Positions 31,975 through 39,220 of a stretch of DNA of 39,220 nucleotides are shown here, piece by piece. Position numbers and translations under genes: made by a program. Source of the stretch: Actinomycetes bacterium. GTDB lineage: Bacteria > Actinomycetota > Thermoleophilia > Solirubrobacterales > Solirubrobacteraceae. Under the pieces are notes generated by a model. That model was not told the origin of the DNA. It was given only the letters and a program-made list of their open reading frames with translations, and made no database searches. The first letter of the stretch is position 1. Every line of letters begins with the position of its first letter. The stretch is from the NCBI GenBank assembly GCA_021846845.1, contig JAJZWB010000017.1:1-39220 (forward strand), given 5' to 3'.

Positions 31975-32754
31975 ATGCCCGACCTTGAGATCCGCAACCT
32001 CCACGTCCGCGCCGGAGGTGACAAGCAGATCCTGCGTGGCGTCGACCTGACCGTCGGTCAGGGAGAGGTCCACGCGCTGATGGGCCCCAACGGCTCCGGC
32101 AAGTCGACGCTCGCCAACGTCATCATGGGCCACCCGAACCTCGAGGTCACCGAGGGTCAGATCCTCTGGGGCGGGGAGGACATCACCGAGGCGTCGACCG
32201 ACGAGCGCGCGCGGATGGGGCTGTTCATGGCCTTCCAGTACCCGGTCTCGGTGCCGGGCGTGACCGTCACCAAGTACCTGCGCACGGTCCTCAACGCCCA
32301 CCGCGACGCGCGCGGCGAGGAGCCGATCCCGCTGAAGGAGTTCCGCGAGACGGTGCAGGAGGCGATGAGCCTGACGAAGGTCCCCGAGGAGTTCTCGCGC
32401 CGCTACCTCAACGAGGGCTTCTCCGGAGGCGAGAAGAAGCGGATGGAGATCCTGCAGATGGCGCTCCAGCGCCCGCGGCTGGCGATCCTCGACGAGACCG
32501 ACTCCGGGCTTGACATCGACGCGCTCAAGGTGGTCTCCGACGGAGTCAACGCGGTCGCCGGGCAGGCGGGCTCCGATACCGGGGTGCTGATCATCACCCA
32601 CTATCAGCGGATCCTGGAGTACGTGCGCCCGACCCACGTGCACGTGATGTACAAGGGCCGGATCGTCCGCGAGGGCGGGCCGTCGCTCGTGCACGAGCTG
32701 GAGGCGAAGGGCTACGGCTGGATCACCGACGAGCTCGCCGAGGCCGCCGCCTAG
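31975..32754 (+). CDS. sufC: Fe-S cluster assembly ATPase SufC
   Basis: A 259-residue ABC-type ATPase of the SufBC2D scaffold complex. Walker A GPNGSGKST is at about 38-46, the Q-loop at FQYPVSVPG, the ABC signature as FSGGEKKRMEI near 146, and Walker B with the SufC-type LAILDETDSGLDID. The D/H-loop (IITHYQRILEY) is complete. GAGGA lies about 10 nt before ATG 31975. It is encoded 73 bp after rrf2 and 16 bp before sufS. Confidence 0.97.
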   Translation: MPDLEIRNLHVRAGGDKQILRGVDLTVGQGEVHALMGPNGSGKSTLANVIMGHPNLEVTEGQILWGGEDITEASTDERARMGLFMAFQYPVSVPGVTVTKYLRTVLNAHRDARGEEPIPLKEFRETVQEAMSLTKVPEEFSRRYLNEGFSGGEKKRMEILQMALQRPRLAILDETDSGLDIDALKVVSDGVNAVAGQAGSDTGVLIITHYQRILEYVRPTHVHVMYKGRIVREGGPSLVHELEAKGYGWITDELAEAAA

Positions 32755-32770
32755 TCGCGACCGTTCGCGC

Positions 32771-33997
32771 ATGACCACGACCGCCGCGCTCACAGACGTC
32801 GCCGCCGAGTTCCCGGTGATCGCCCGGGGAGGCGGGTCGTTCTCCTACCTGGACTCGGCTGCGACCTCCCAGACGCCGCAGCCGGTGATCGACGCGATGA
32901 CGCGCTACTACACCGAGACGCGCGCCTCCGTTCACCGCGGCGTCTACCCGCTGGCGGTGCAGGCGACCGATCTCTTCGAGGGCGCGCGGGCGACGATCGC
33001 GCGGTGGCTGCACTCCTCGCCAGAGGAGACGATCTTCACCGCCAACGCGACCGCGGCGATCAACCTTGTGGCGTACTCCTGGGGCCGGTCGCGGATCGGA
33101 CCCGGCGATCTGGTCGTGCTGACGGAGATGGAGCACCACTCCAACATCGTGCCCTGGCAGATGGTCTGCGCCGAGCGCGGCGCCGAGCTCGCCTACGTGC
33201 ACGTGGACGGCGACGGGCTGCTGGACCTGGACGAGCTCGATGCGCTGCTGGCGCGCGGGCCCAGGCTGGTCGGCGTCGTGCACGTATCCAACGTGCTCGG
33301 GACCGTCAACCCGGTCGCCGAGATCGTCAGGCGCGCCCATGACGCCGGCGCGGTGGCGCTGGTCGACGGATCGCAGGCGGTTCCGCAGATCCCCGTCGAC
33401 CTGCGCGAGATCGGGGCCGACTTCTATGCCTGGACCGGCCACAAGGCATACGGCCCGACCGGGATCGGCGTGCTCCACGGCCGCCGGGATCTGCTTGAGG
33501 AGATGCCGCCGTTCATCGGCGGCGGCCACATGATCCGGACCGTCGGCGAGCGGGAATCGACCTGGGCCGACCTGCCGTGGAAGTTCGAGGCCGGGACGTC
33601 GCAGATCGCCGAGGCGATCGGGCTCGGGGCGGCGGTCGACTGGATCGAGGCGATCGGGATCGACCGGATCCGCGCCCACGAGCAGGCGCTGGTCGCCGAC
33701 GCGATGGCGCGCCTGGCGGAGGTGCCGGGGCTGCGGATGCACGGTCCGGCGGACCCGGCCGCGCGCGGGGCGCTGGTCTCGTTCGTGCTCGACGGCGCCC
33801 ATCCGCACGACGTGGGCGAGATCCTCGGGCGAGAGGGCGTGTGCGTGCGCACCGGCCACCACTGCACGCAGCCGCTGATGCGCCGCCTCGGCGCGATCTC
33901 CACGACGCGCGCGTCCTACGCGGTGCACAACACGACGGCCGACACCGATCGGCTGATCGAGGGCCTGGGCACCGTGATCCGGGTCCTTCAGCTCTAG
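32771..33997 (+). CDS. sufS: Cysteine desulfurase SufS
   Basis: A 408-residue PLP-dependent group II cysteine desulfurase that removes sulfur from cysteine as an enzyme persulfide. The PLP Lys is in WTGHKAYGPTGIGVLHG (about 224) and the active Cys is in the mobile segment RTGHHCTQPLM near residue 365. TEMEHHSNIVPWQ carries the His that stacks on PLP. It starts 16 bp after sufC. SufU downstream should accept the sulfur. Confidence 0.97.
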   Translation: MTTTAALTDVAAEFPVIARGGGSFSYLDSAATSQTPQPVIDAMTRYYTETRASVHRGVYPLAVQATDLFEGARATIARWLHSSPEETIFTANATAAINLVAYSWGRSRIGPGDLVVLTEMEHHSNIVPWQMVCAERGAELAYVHVDGDGLLDLDELDALLARGPRLVGVVHVSNVLGTVNPVAEIVRRAHDAGAVALVDGSQAVPQIPVDLREIGADFYAWTGHKAYGPTGIGVLHGRRDLLEEMPPFIGGGHMIRTVGERESTWADLPWKFEAGTSQIAEAIGLGAAVDWIEAIGIDRIRAHEQALVADAMARLAEVPGLRMHGPADPAARGALVSFVLDGAHPHDVGEILGREGVCVRTGHHCTQPLMRRLGAISTTRASYAVHNTTADTDRLIEGLGTVIRVLQL

Positions 33998-34028
33998 CCG
34001 CCCGGATCGGACCGCTCCCTCACCCCGC

Positions 34029-34034
34029 TACGCT
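34029..34034 (+). promoter_or_regulatory. Possible internal -10 before sufU
   Basis: TACGCT ends 11 nt before ATG 34046; no SD precedes sufU, so an internal near-leaderless start is possible. Confidence 0.3.
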
Positions 34035-34045
34035 CTTATCAGGCC

Positions 34046-34489
34046 ATGGACGACCTATACAGAGAGAACATCCTGGAGCACTACAAGCGGCCGCACAACT
34101 GGAGCCCGCCCGAGCCGCCGCTGGAGCGCGTCGACCTTGAGTTCCACGACCTCAACCCGCTGTGCGGAGACGATCTGACGGTCAAGCTGGAGCTCGACGC
34201 CGAGCAGCGGGTGCAGGCGGTCCGCTTCGAGGGGCACGGTTGCGCGATCTCCCAGGCGGCCGCGTCGATGGCCTCGGATGAGGTCAAGGGGATGAAGGTC
34301 TCCGAGCTTCTTGCACTTGACCGGTCGTTCGTGCTCGACCTGCTCGGGATCGACATCTCGGCGCAGCGGATGAAGTGCGCGCTGCTGTCGCTGAAGGTCC
34401 TCAAGGGCGCCTCGCTCGGCCACGCGGCCGGCTGGGAGCCCGACACGCCCGAGAGCGACGCGGCCTCGCGCGCTGGCGACGCGGTCTAG
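34046..34489 (+). CDS. sufU: Sulfur acceptor / transfer protein SufU
   Basis: A 147-residue IscU-fold zinc protein that accepts persulfide sulfur from SufS. The zinc ligands are in place: [14 protein letters not shown] (Cys, Asp), [13 protein letters not shown] and [11 protein letters not shown]. The insertion between the second and third ligands is typical of SufU rather than IscU. It lies 48 bp after sufS. The C-terminal 20 residues are variable and acidic. Confidence 0.95.
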   Translation: MDDLYRENILEHYKRPHNWSPPEPPLERVDLEFHDLNPLCGDDLTVKLELDAEQRVQAVRFEGHGCAISQAAASMASDEVKGMKVSELLALDRSFVLDLLGIDISAQRMKCALLSLKVLKGASLGHAAGWEPDTPESDAASRAGDAV

Positions 34490-34649
34490 CCCCGTCCGGC
34501 CCGACGTCGCGGGCCTCCCGCCGAGTCTCCCCCCGCGCCGGCACCCGGGGTGACGCCGGCAGCGACGCCGACCTGTTCGGCGTCCGCCGCGGTGCGCCGG
34601 AAGCGTCCGGGCCTTTCGCGGGCGGGCGCTGAAAATCCGATCCGTGCGC

Positions 34650-34655
34650 TAGGAT
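34650..34655 (+). promoter_or_regulatory. -10 box of the Rieske gene (leaderless type)
   Basis: TAGGAT ends 7 nt before GTG 34663, with no SD. It suggests that the Rieske-sufB-sufD half of the operon has its own promoter within the 173-bp gap after sufU. Confidence 0.55.
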
Positions 34656-34662
34656 ATGGCGC

Positions 34663-34977
34663 GTGTCGGAGATCATCGACGTGTGCCCGGTAAGCGAGCT
34701 GCCGCCAGGTGAGCGTCGCCTGGTCCGGTGGGAGGACCTCGAGATCGGGGTGTTCAACTGCGGTGGCACCCTGCTCGCGATCGAGGATCGCTGCACGCAC
34801 GACGACGGGCCGCTGGTCGAGGGCACCTTCGACCCGGAGGCGTGCACGGTCGAGTGCCCCCGCCACGGGTCGCTGTTCGACCTGAGAACGGGCAGGGCCC
34901 TGACCCTGCCCGCCTATCAACCGGTGGACGCCTACAGGGTGCTCATCGAGGGTGAAACGATCAAGCTGGAGGTGTGA
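34663..34977 (+). CDS. Rieske [2Fe-2S] ferredoxin-like protein
   Basis: A 104-residue stand-alone Rieske protein like the ferredoxins of non-haem oxygenases. The cluster ligands are CTH (about 45-47) and CPRHG (about 65-69), each Cys-x-His / Cys-x2-His, in [11 protein letters not shown] and [12 protein letters not shown]. The GTG start fits leaderless transcription. It overlaps or abuts sufB (stop at 34975-34977, sufB start within 6 nt). Rieske genes inside suf clusters are known in actinomycetes; the role in cluster assembly or electron supply is unclear. Confidence 0.93.
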   Translation: MSEIIDVCPVSELPPGERRLVRWEDLEIGVFNCGGTLLAIEDRCTHDDGPLVEGTFDPEACTVECPRHGSLFDLRTGRALTLPAYQPVDAYRVLIEGETIKLEV

Positions 34978-34979
34978 GC

Positions 34980-36434
34980 GTGGCTGCGCAGGACACGACC
35001 ATTGCCGCTGAGGCGCAGCTGAGCGAGAACGAGCAGCTGGCGCAGATCAACGCGGACTACGAGGAGCGCTACGGCTTCCGTGACGCGGAGAACTACCTCT
35101 ACAAGGCCCCGAAGGGCCTGAACCGGGAGATCGTGGAGAAGATCTCCGAGTTCAAGGGGGAGCCTGCCTGGATGCGTGAGTTCCGTCTCAGGGCTCTCGA
35201 CCACTTCATGGCGCGCCCGCAGCCCACGTGGGGCTCGCCGATGCTCGCCGACGTCGACTACGACGACATCCACTACTTCGTGCGCGCTTCCGAGAAGCCG
35301 GGGCGCTCCTGGGACGACGTGCCCGAGGACGTCAAGCGCACGTTCGACCGGCTCGGGATCCCTGAGGCCGAGCGCAAGTTCCTGGCCGGCGTCGGAGCGC
35401 AGTACGAGTCCGAGGTCGTCTACCACCAGGTGCGTGAGGACCTGGAGGCGCAGGGCGTGATCTTCCTCGACATGGACTCGGGCCTGCGCGAGCACGAGGA
35501 CATCGTGCGCGAGCACTTCGCCACCGTGATCCCGCCCAACGACAACAAGCTCGCGGCGCTCAACAGCGCGGTGTGGTCGGGCGGCTCGTTCGTGTACGTG
35601 CCGGAGGGCGTGCACGTCGAGATGCCGCTCCAGGCCTACTTCCGGATCAACACGGAGAACATGGGCCAGTTCGAGCGCACGCTGATCATCGCCGAGCCGG
35701 GCTCCTACGTCCACTACGTCGAGGGCTGCACCGCGCCGACCTACAGCTCGTCGTCGCTGCACTCCGCGGTCGTGGAGCTGATCGCAAGGCCGGGCGCGCG
35801 GATCCGCTACACGACTGTGCAGAACTGGTCGGCGAACGTGTTCAACCTGGTGACCAAGCGCGCCGTCGCCCACGAGGACGCGACCGTCGAGTGGGTCGAC
35901 TGCAACCTTGGCTCGAAGCTGACGATGAAGTACCCGTCCGTCTACCTGATGGGCGAGCGCGCCCACGGCGAGATCCTCTCGATCGCGTTCGCGGGTCACG
36001 GCCAGCACCAGGACGCGGGCGGCAAGATCATCCACGCGGCGCCCAACACGACCTCGAACATCTTCGCCAAGTCGATCTCCAAGGACGGCGGGCGCAGCTC
36101 CTACCGCGGCCTGCTTGAGATCGGCAAGGGCGCCCACGGGGCGCGCTCGAAGGTGGTCTGCGACGCGCTGCTGCTCGACGAGAGCTCGCGCTCGGACACC
36201 TATCCGACGATCAGGATCTCCGAGGACGACGTCAACGTGGGCCACGAGGCGACCGTCTCGAAGGTCGGCGAGGACCAGCTCTTCTACCTGATGTCGCACG
36301 GGATCCCGGAGGAGGAGGCCTCGAAGCTGATCGTCAACGGGTTCATCGAGCCGATCACCAAGGAGCTGCCGATGGAGTACGCCGTCGAGATGAACCGGCT
36401 GATCGAGCTGCAGATGGAGGGTTCGATTGGCTAG
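34980..36434 (+). CDS. sufB: Fe-S cluster scaffold protein SufB
   Basis: A 484-residue scaffold subunit of SufBC2D, with the parallel beta-helix core and conserved regions [39 protein letters not shown] and [17 protein letters not shown] near the cluster site. The Cys in VEGCTAP and the C-terminal [17 protein letters not shown] are family hallmarks. Two starts are possible: GTG 34974 (GTGA overlap with the Rieske stop) and GTG 34980. GGAGG at 34968-34972 is only 1 nt from the first but 7 nt from the second, so 34980 is preferred. Confidence 0.96.
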   Translation: MAAQDTTIAAEAQLSENEQLAQINADYEERYGFRDAENYLYKAPKGLNREIVEKISEFKGEPAWMREFRLRALDHFMARPQPTWGSPMLADVDYDDIHYFVRASEKPGRSWDDVPEDVKRTFDRLGIPEAERKFLAGVGAQYESEVVYHQVREDLEAQGVIFLDMDSGLREHEDIVREHFATVIPPNDNKLAALNSAVWSGGSFVYVPEGVHVEMPLQAYFRINTENMGQFERTLIIAEPGSYVHYVEGCTAPTYSSSSLHSAVVELIARPGARIRYTTVQNWSANVFNLVTKRAVAHEDATVEWVDCNLGSKLTMKYPSVYLMGERAHGEILSIAFAGHGQHQDAGGKIIHAAPNTTSNIFAKSISKDGGRSSYRGLLEIGKGAHGARSKVVCDALLLDESSRSDTYPTIRISEDDVNVGHEATVSKVGEDQLFYLMSHGIPEEEASKLIVNGFIEPITKELPMEYAVEMNRLIELQMEGSIG

Positions 36435-37596
36435 CGCGGACATCGAGCCGCGCGATCACGGCGCGGTCGCCCAGCTGCCCACCTTCAGGGGTCGCCCGGG
36501 CTGGGAGTTCACCGACATCTCCGGCCTGGACCTTGCGGCCTACGAGCGGGCGCTCCCCGGCGGGCTCGGCGAGGCCGTCGGGCCGCTGTTCGAGATCGAG
36601 CAGGAGCCGCTTCCCGACGGGGTGCTCGTCTGCCCGCTTGAGGAGGCGCCCGCGGAGCTGATCGAGCGTCATCTGGGGTCGCTTCTGGGCCCGTCCGACG
36701 ACGCCTTCGTCGCGCTCAACGAGGCGGGGCCGCGCGGCGGCACGCTCGTTCATGTCGCGCGCGGCGTCGACGTGCGGCGACCGATCTCGATCGCCGCCGT
36801 CCAGGCGCGTGCCGGCACGCTCGTCAACCACCGCACGCTGGTCGTCGTCGAGGAGGGGGCGCGGGCCGAGGTGTGGGAGCAGCTCCTGTCGGGCGCGGAT
36901 GAGCTCGACGGCGTGTTCAACGTGGTCTGCGAGCTGATCGTGTCCGACGCCGCGCAGCTGCGATACGTGTGCGGCCAGGGGCTGTCGGAGCGCAGCTGGA
37001 TCTTCGGGGCCCAGCGGGCCCAGGTGGGTCGCGACGCACGGATGGACTGGGTCGCGCTCGGGTTCGGATCGAGCCGCGGCCATGTGCGGATGGAGACGCG
37101 GCTCGTGGGACAGGGAGCCGAGGCGCGGGTCACGGGCGCGTACGCGAGCCGGGGCCGCCAGCACATCGACTTCGACACCACCCAGGAGCACGCTGCGCCG
37201 AACACGACCTCCGACCTGGCGTTCCGCGGCGTGCTCGCCGACCGCTCGACGGCGGTCTGGAAGGGCAACATCATCGTCGACCCCGGCGCACAGAAGACCG
37301 ACGCCTTCCAGGAGAGCAGGAACCTGCTCATCTCCAAGCGCGCGCACGCCGACGCGATCCCAGGACTGGAGATCCAGGCCAACGACGTGCGCTGCACGCA
37401 CGCCGCCGCGGTCGCCCAGGTCGACCCCGAGCAGCTCTTCTACCTGCGCTCGCACGGGCTCGGCGAGGACGACGCGAAGCGCCTGGTGATAGAGGGGTTC
37501 CTGGAGGCGCTGGTCGAGCGCTTCCCCGAGGGGCAGGTGCGCGACGCGCTCGCGCTCTCGATCGAGCGCCGCCTGGCGCTGATCCTCTCGGACTGA
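36427..37596 (+). CDS. sufD: Fe-S cluster assembly protein SufD
   Basis: A 389-residue partner of SufB. The N-terminus is helical ([20 protein letters not shown]), the core is a beta-helix ([20 protein letters not shown]), and the C-terminal [20 protein letters not shown] and [20 protein letters not shown] stretches are characteristic. The start is TTG 36427, overlapping the sufB end by 8 bp; GGAGG at 36416-36420 (6 nt spacing) decides it. It is the last gene of the operon. Confidence 0.95.
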   Translation: MASADIEPRDHGAVAQLPTFRGRPGWEFTDISGLDLAAYERALPGGLGEAVGPLFEIEQEPLPDGVLVCPLEEAPAELIERHLGSLLGPSDDAFVALNEAGPRGGTLVHVARGVDVRRPISIAAVQARAGTLVNHRTLVVVEEGARAEVWEQLLSGADELDGVFNVVCELIVSDAAQLRYVCGQGLSERSWIFGAQRAQVGRDARMDWVALGFGSSRGHVRMETRLVGQGAEARVTGAYASRGRQHIDFDTTQEHAAPNTTSDLAFRGVLADRSTAVWKGNIIVDPGAQKTDAFQESRNLLISKRAHADAIPGLEIQANDVRCTHAAAVAQVDPEQLFYLRSHGLGEDDAKRLVIEGFLEALVERFPEGQVRDALALSIERRLALILSD

Positions 37597-37644
37597 CGGC
37601 GGGATGCCGGCGTTACCGGCCAGGCCCACACCTGTTCTGAGGTC

Positions 37645-38190
37645 GTGAGCGTCGTCGTCCTGATGCTGCGGGGGATCAACCTCGGGGCAGGGCGCCGGGT
37701 CGCGATGGGCGATCTGCGTGACGCGCTGGCCGCCGCCGGGCTGCGCGACGTGCGCACCCACGGCCAGAGCGGCAACGTGGTCGCGCGCTCCGAGCTTGAG
37801 CCGGACGCCGTCGCGGATCCGGCCCGACGGGCGATCGCCGACCGGTTCGGGCTCGATGTGCCGGTGGTGGCCCGCGCGCCCGCGCAGCTGGCGCTGGTCG
37901 TCGAGCGCAACCCGCTCCGGGCGGTGGCGACCGACCCCAGGCGCCACCAGGTGAGCTTCCTGTCGGACCCGCTCACGCCGGCGGTCGCGGAGCGCCTCGT
38001 TGCGCTGGCGGTCGAGCCGGAGGCGATCGCGATCCAGGGCCGCGAGATCCACGCCTGGCACCCGAACGGCGTCGCCCGCTCGAAGCTCTGGAGCGCGCTG
38101 GCGGGCCCGGGCCTCGGCGTGACCGCGACCGCGCGCAACTGGACCACGGTCACTACGATGCTCGCGATGTCGACCGAGATGGAGGGCTGA
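37645..38190 (+). CDS. DUF1697 family protein
   Basis: A 181-residue protein matching DUF1697: N-terminus VVVLMLRGINLGAGRRVAMG, then LRDVRTHGQSGNVV and the C-terminal VARSKLWSAL...ATARNWTTVTTML. Function of the family is unknown. GTG 37645 is chosen by family length; the SD is weak. It ends 2 nt before the PhzF gene (GTG 38193), indicating translational coupling. It lies 48 bp after sufD in the same direction but is not a known suf partner. Confidence 0.92.
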   Translation: MSVVVLMLRGINLGAGRRVAMGDLRDALAAAGLRDVRTHGQSGNVVARSELEPDAVADPARRAIADRFGLDVPVVARAPAQLALVVERNPLRAVATDPRRHQVSFLSDPLTPAVAERLVALAVEPEAIAIQGREIHAWHPNGVARSKLWSALAGPGLGVTATARNWTTVTTMLAMSTEMEG

Positions 38191-38192
38191 TC

Positions 38193-39032
<840 letters not shown>

Positions 39033-39057
39033 CCGCGCGGCGCGTCAGGGGGTGGGC

Positions 39058-39125
39058 GGGCCGCGCATGCGCGGCCCCGCGCGGGGTCGCGCATGCGACC
39101 CCGCTTCGGGTGGCCGCATGCGGCC
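39058..39125. terminator. Palindrome cluster between convergent phzF-like and clpP genes
   Basis: Three hairpins: perfect palindrome gggccgcgcatgcgcggccc (39058-39077), an 8-bp stem ggggtcgc/gcgacccc with a GCAT loop (39083-39102), and ggccgcatgcggcc (39112-39125), identical to 17152-17165. The flank ggccaccc...gcgggg is also shared (inverted) with the first cluster. Likely bidirectional terminator. Confidence 0.7.
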
Positions 39126-39141
39126 GGGCCTCCCGAACGAG

Positions 39142-39220
39142 CTAGTGGTGCTCGATCACCCGGTCGATCAGCCCGTACTCGACCGCCTCACGGGCCTTGA
39201 AGAAGCGGTCGCGCTCCATG
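39142..39220 (-). CDS. clpP: C-terminus of ClpP protease subunit (gene cut by window edge)
   Basis: The last 25 codons on the minus strand read MERDRFFKAREAVEYGLIDR then VIEHH and stop. This is the invariant C-terminal end of the ClpP serine protease (ERDxFFxxxEAxEYGLID), which forms the tetradecameric ClpXP/ClpAP chamber. The catalytic residues lie outside the window. It is convergent with the PhzF-like gene. Confidence 0.9.
   Translation of the reverse strand, partial: MERDRFFKAREAVEYGLIDRVIEHH

Overview
The window is very GC-rich. Gene content and style (ImuB/DnaE2 mutasome, SUF operon with SufU and an Rrf2 regulator, HxlR, DHA2-type MFS, many GTG/TTG starts, -10 boxes right next to start codons) point to a high-GC actinomycete. 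A Thermoleophilia/Solirubrobacterales-like genome is my best guess, but this is inference and there is no rRNA or marker gene here to prove it. It looks like ordinary chromosome: no transposase, integrase, tRNA, rRNA or CRISPR array is visible.

Layout. 1-4 kb, minus strand: start of an unknown gene, an SDR oxidoreductase, a DEAH-type SF2 helicase and a ZIP metal transporter. 4-6 kb: SOS-regulated imuB, then a DUF6504 gene embedded in two minisatellites. 6-7.6 kb: aldo/keto reductase and GFA-domain protein. 7.6-9.7 kb, minus: DHA2 MFS exporter followed by its probable TetR regulator. 10-13.5 kb: error-prone polymerase DnaE2 with its own SOS box. 13.6-17.1 kb: membrane-anchored cytochrome c, a small membrane protein, an AhpD-like protein without its cysteines, an HxlR regulator and glutamine synthetase. 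17.2-24.5 kb: DUF255/thioredoxin-domain protein (minus), RidA (plus), class-I glutamine amidotransferase-like hydrolase, acyl-CoA synthetase and a membrane GGDEF/HD-GYP protein (all minus). 24.9-31.3 kb: acyl-CoA dehydrogenase, a small SCP2-like protein, M3 oligoendopeptidase (minus), asparaginase, lipoprotein and RNase D (minus). 31.4-37.6 kb: SUF iron-sulfur cluster operon in the order rrf2-sufC-sufS-sufU-Rieske-sufB-sufD. 37.6-39.2 kb: DUF1697 protein, PhzF-family protein and the C-terminus of ClpP (minus).

How genes work together. imuB and dnaE2 each carry an identical 14-bp LexA-type box (cgaacatgtgttcg) at the start codon, so they should be induced together as a translesion mutasome although they lie about 4.6 kb apart; no imuA is present in the window. 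The suf genes form one assembly pathway: SufS/SufU mobilise sulfur, SufBCD is the scaffold, and Rrf2 is the likely sensor. The MFS/TetR pair is a self-contained efflux module with an AT-rich operator-promoter.

Most unusual structure. The whole gap between imuB and the aldo/keto reductase can be read as an unbroken chain of twelve ORFs (5329-5995), each overlapping the next by exactly four bases (ATGA or GTGA). It comprises one 46-codon ORF, two 14-codon ORFs, DUF6504, a 10-11 codon ORF, six 6-codon ORFs and a 24-codon ORF. The short ones are produced by 41-bp and 17-bp repeats copied from the two ends of the DUF6504 gene. More widely, gene termini in this window are repeatedly duplicated in tandem (helicase, dnaE2, ridA, acyl-CoA synthetase, pepF/asparaginase). 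GCATGC-centred palindrome clusters sit between two convergent gene pairs, and about a dozen genes have a TAnnnT box only 6-9 nt before the start codon, as expected for leaderless mRNAs.
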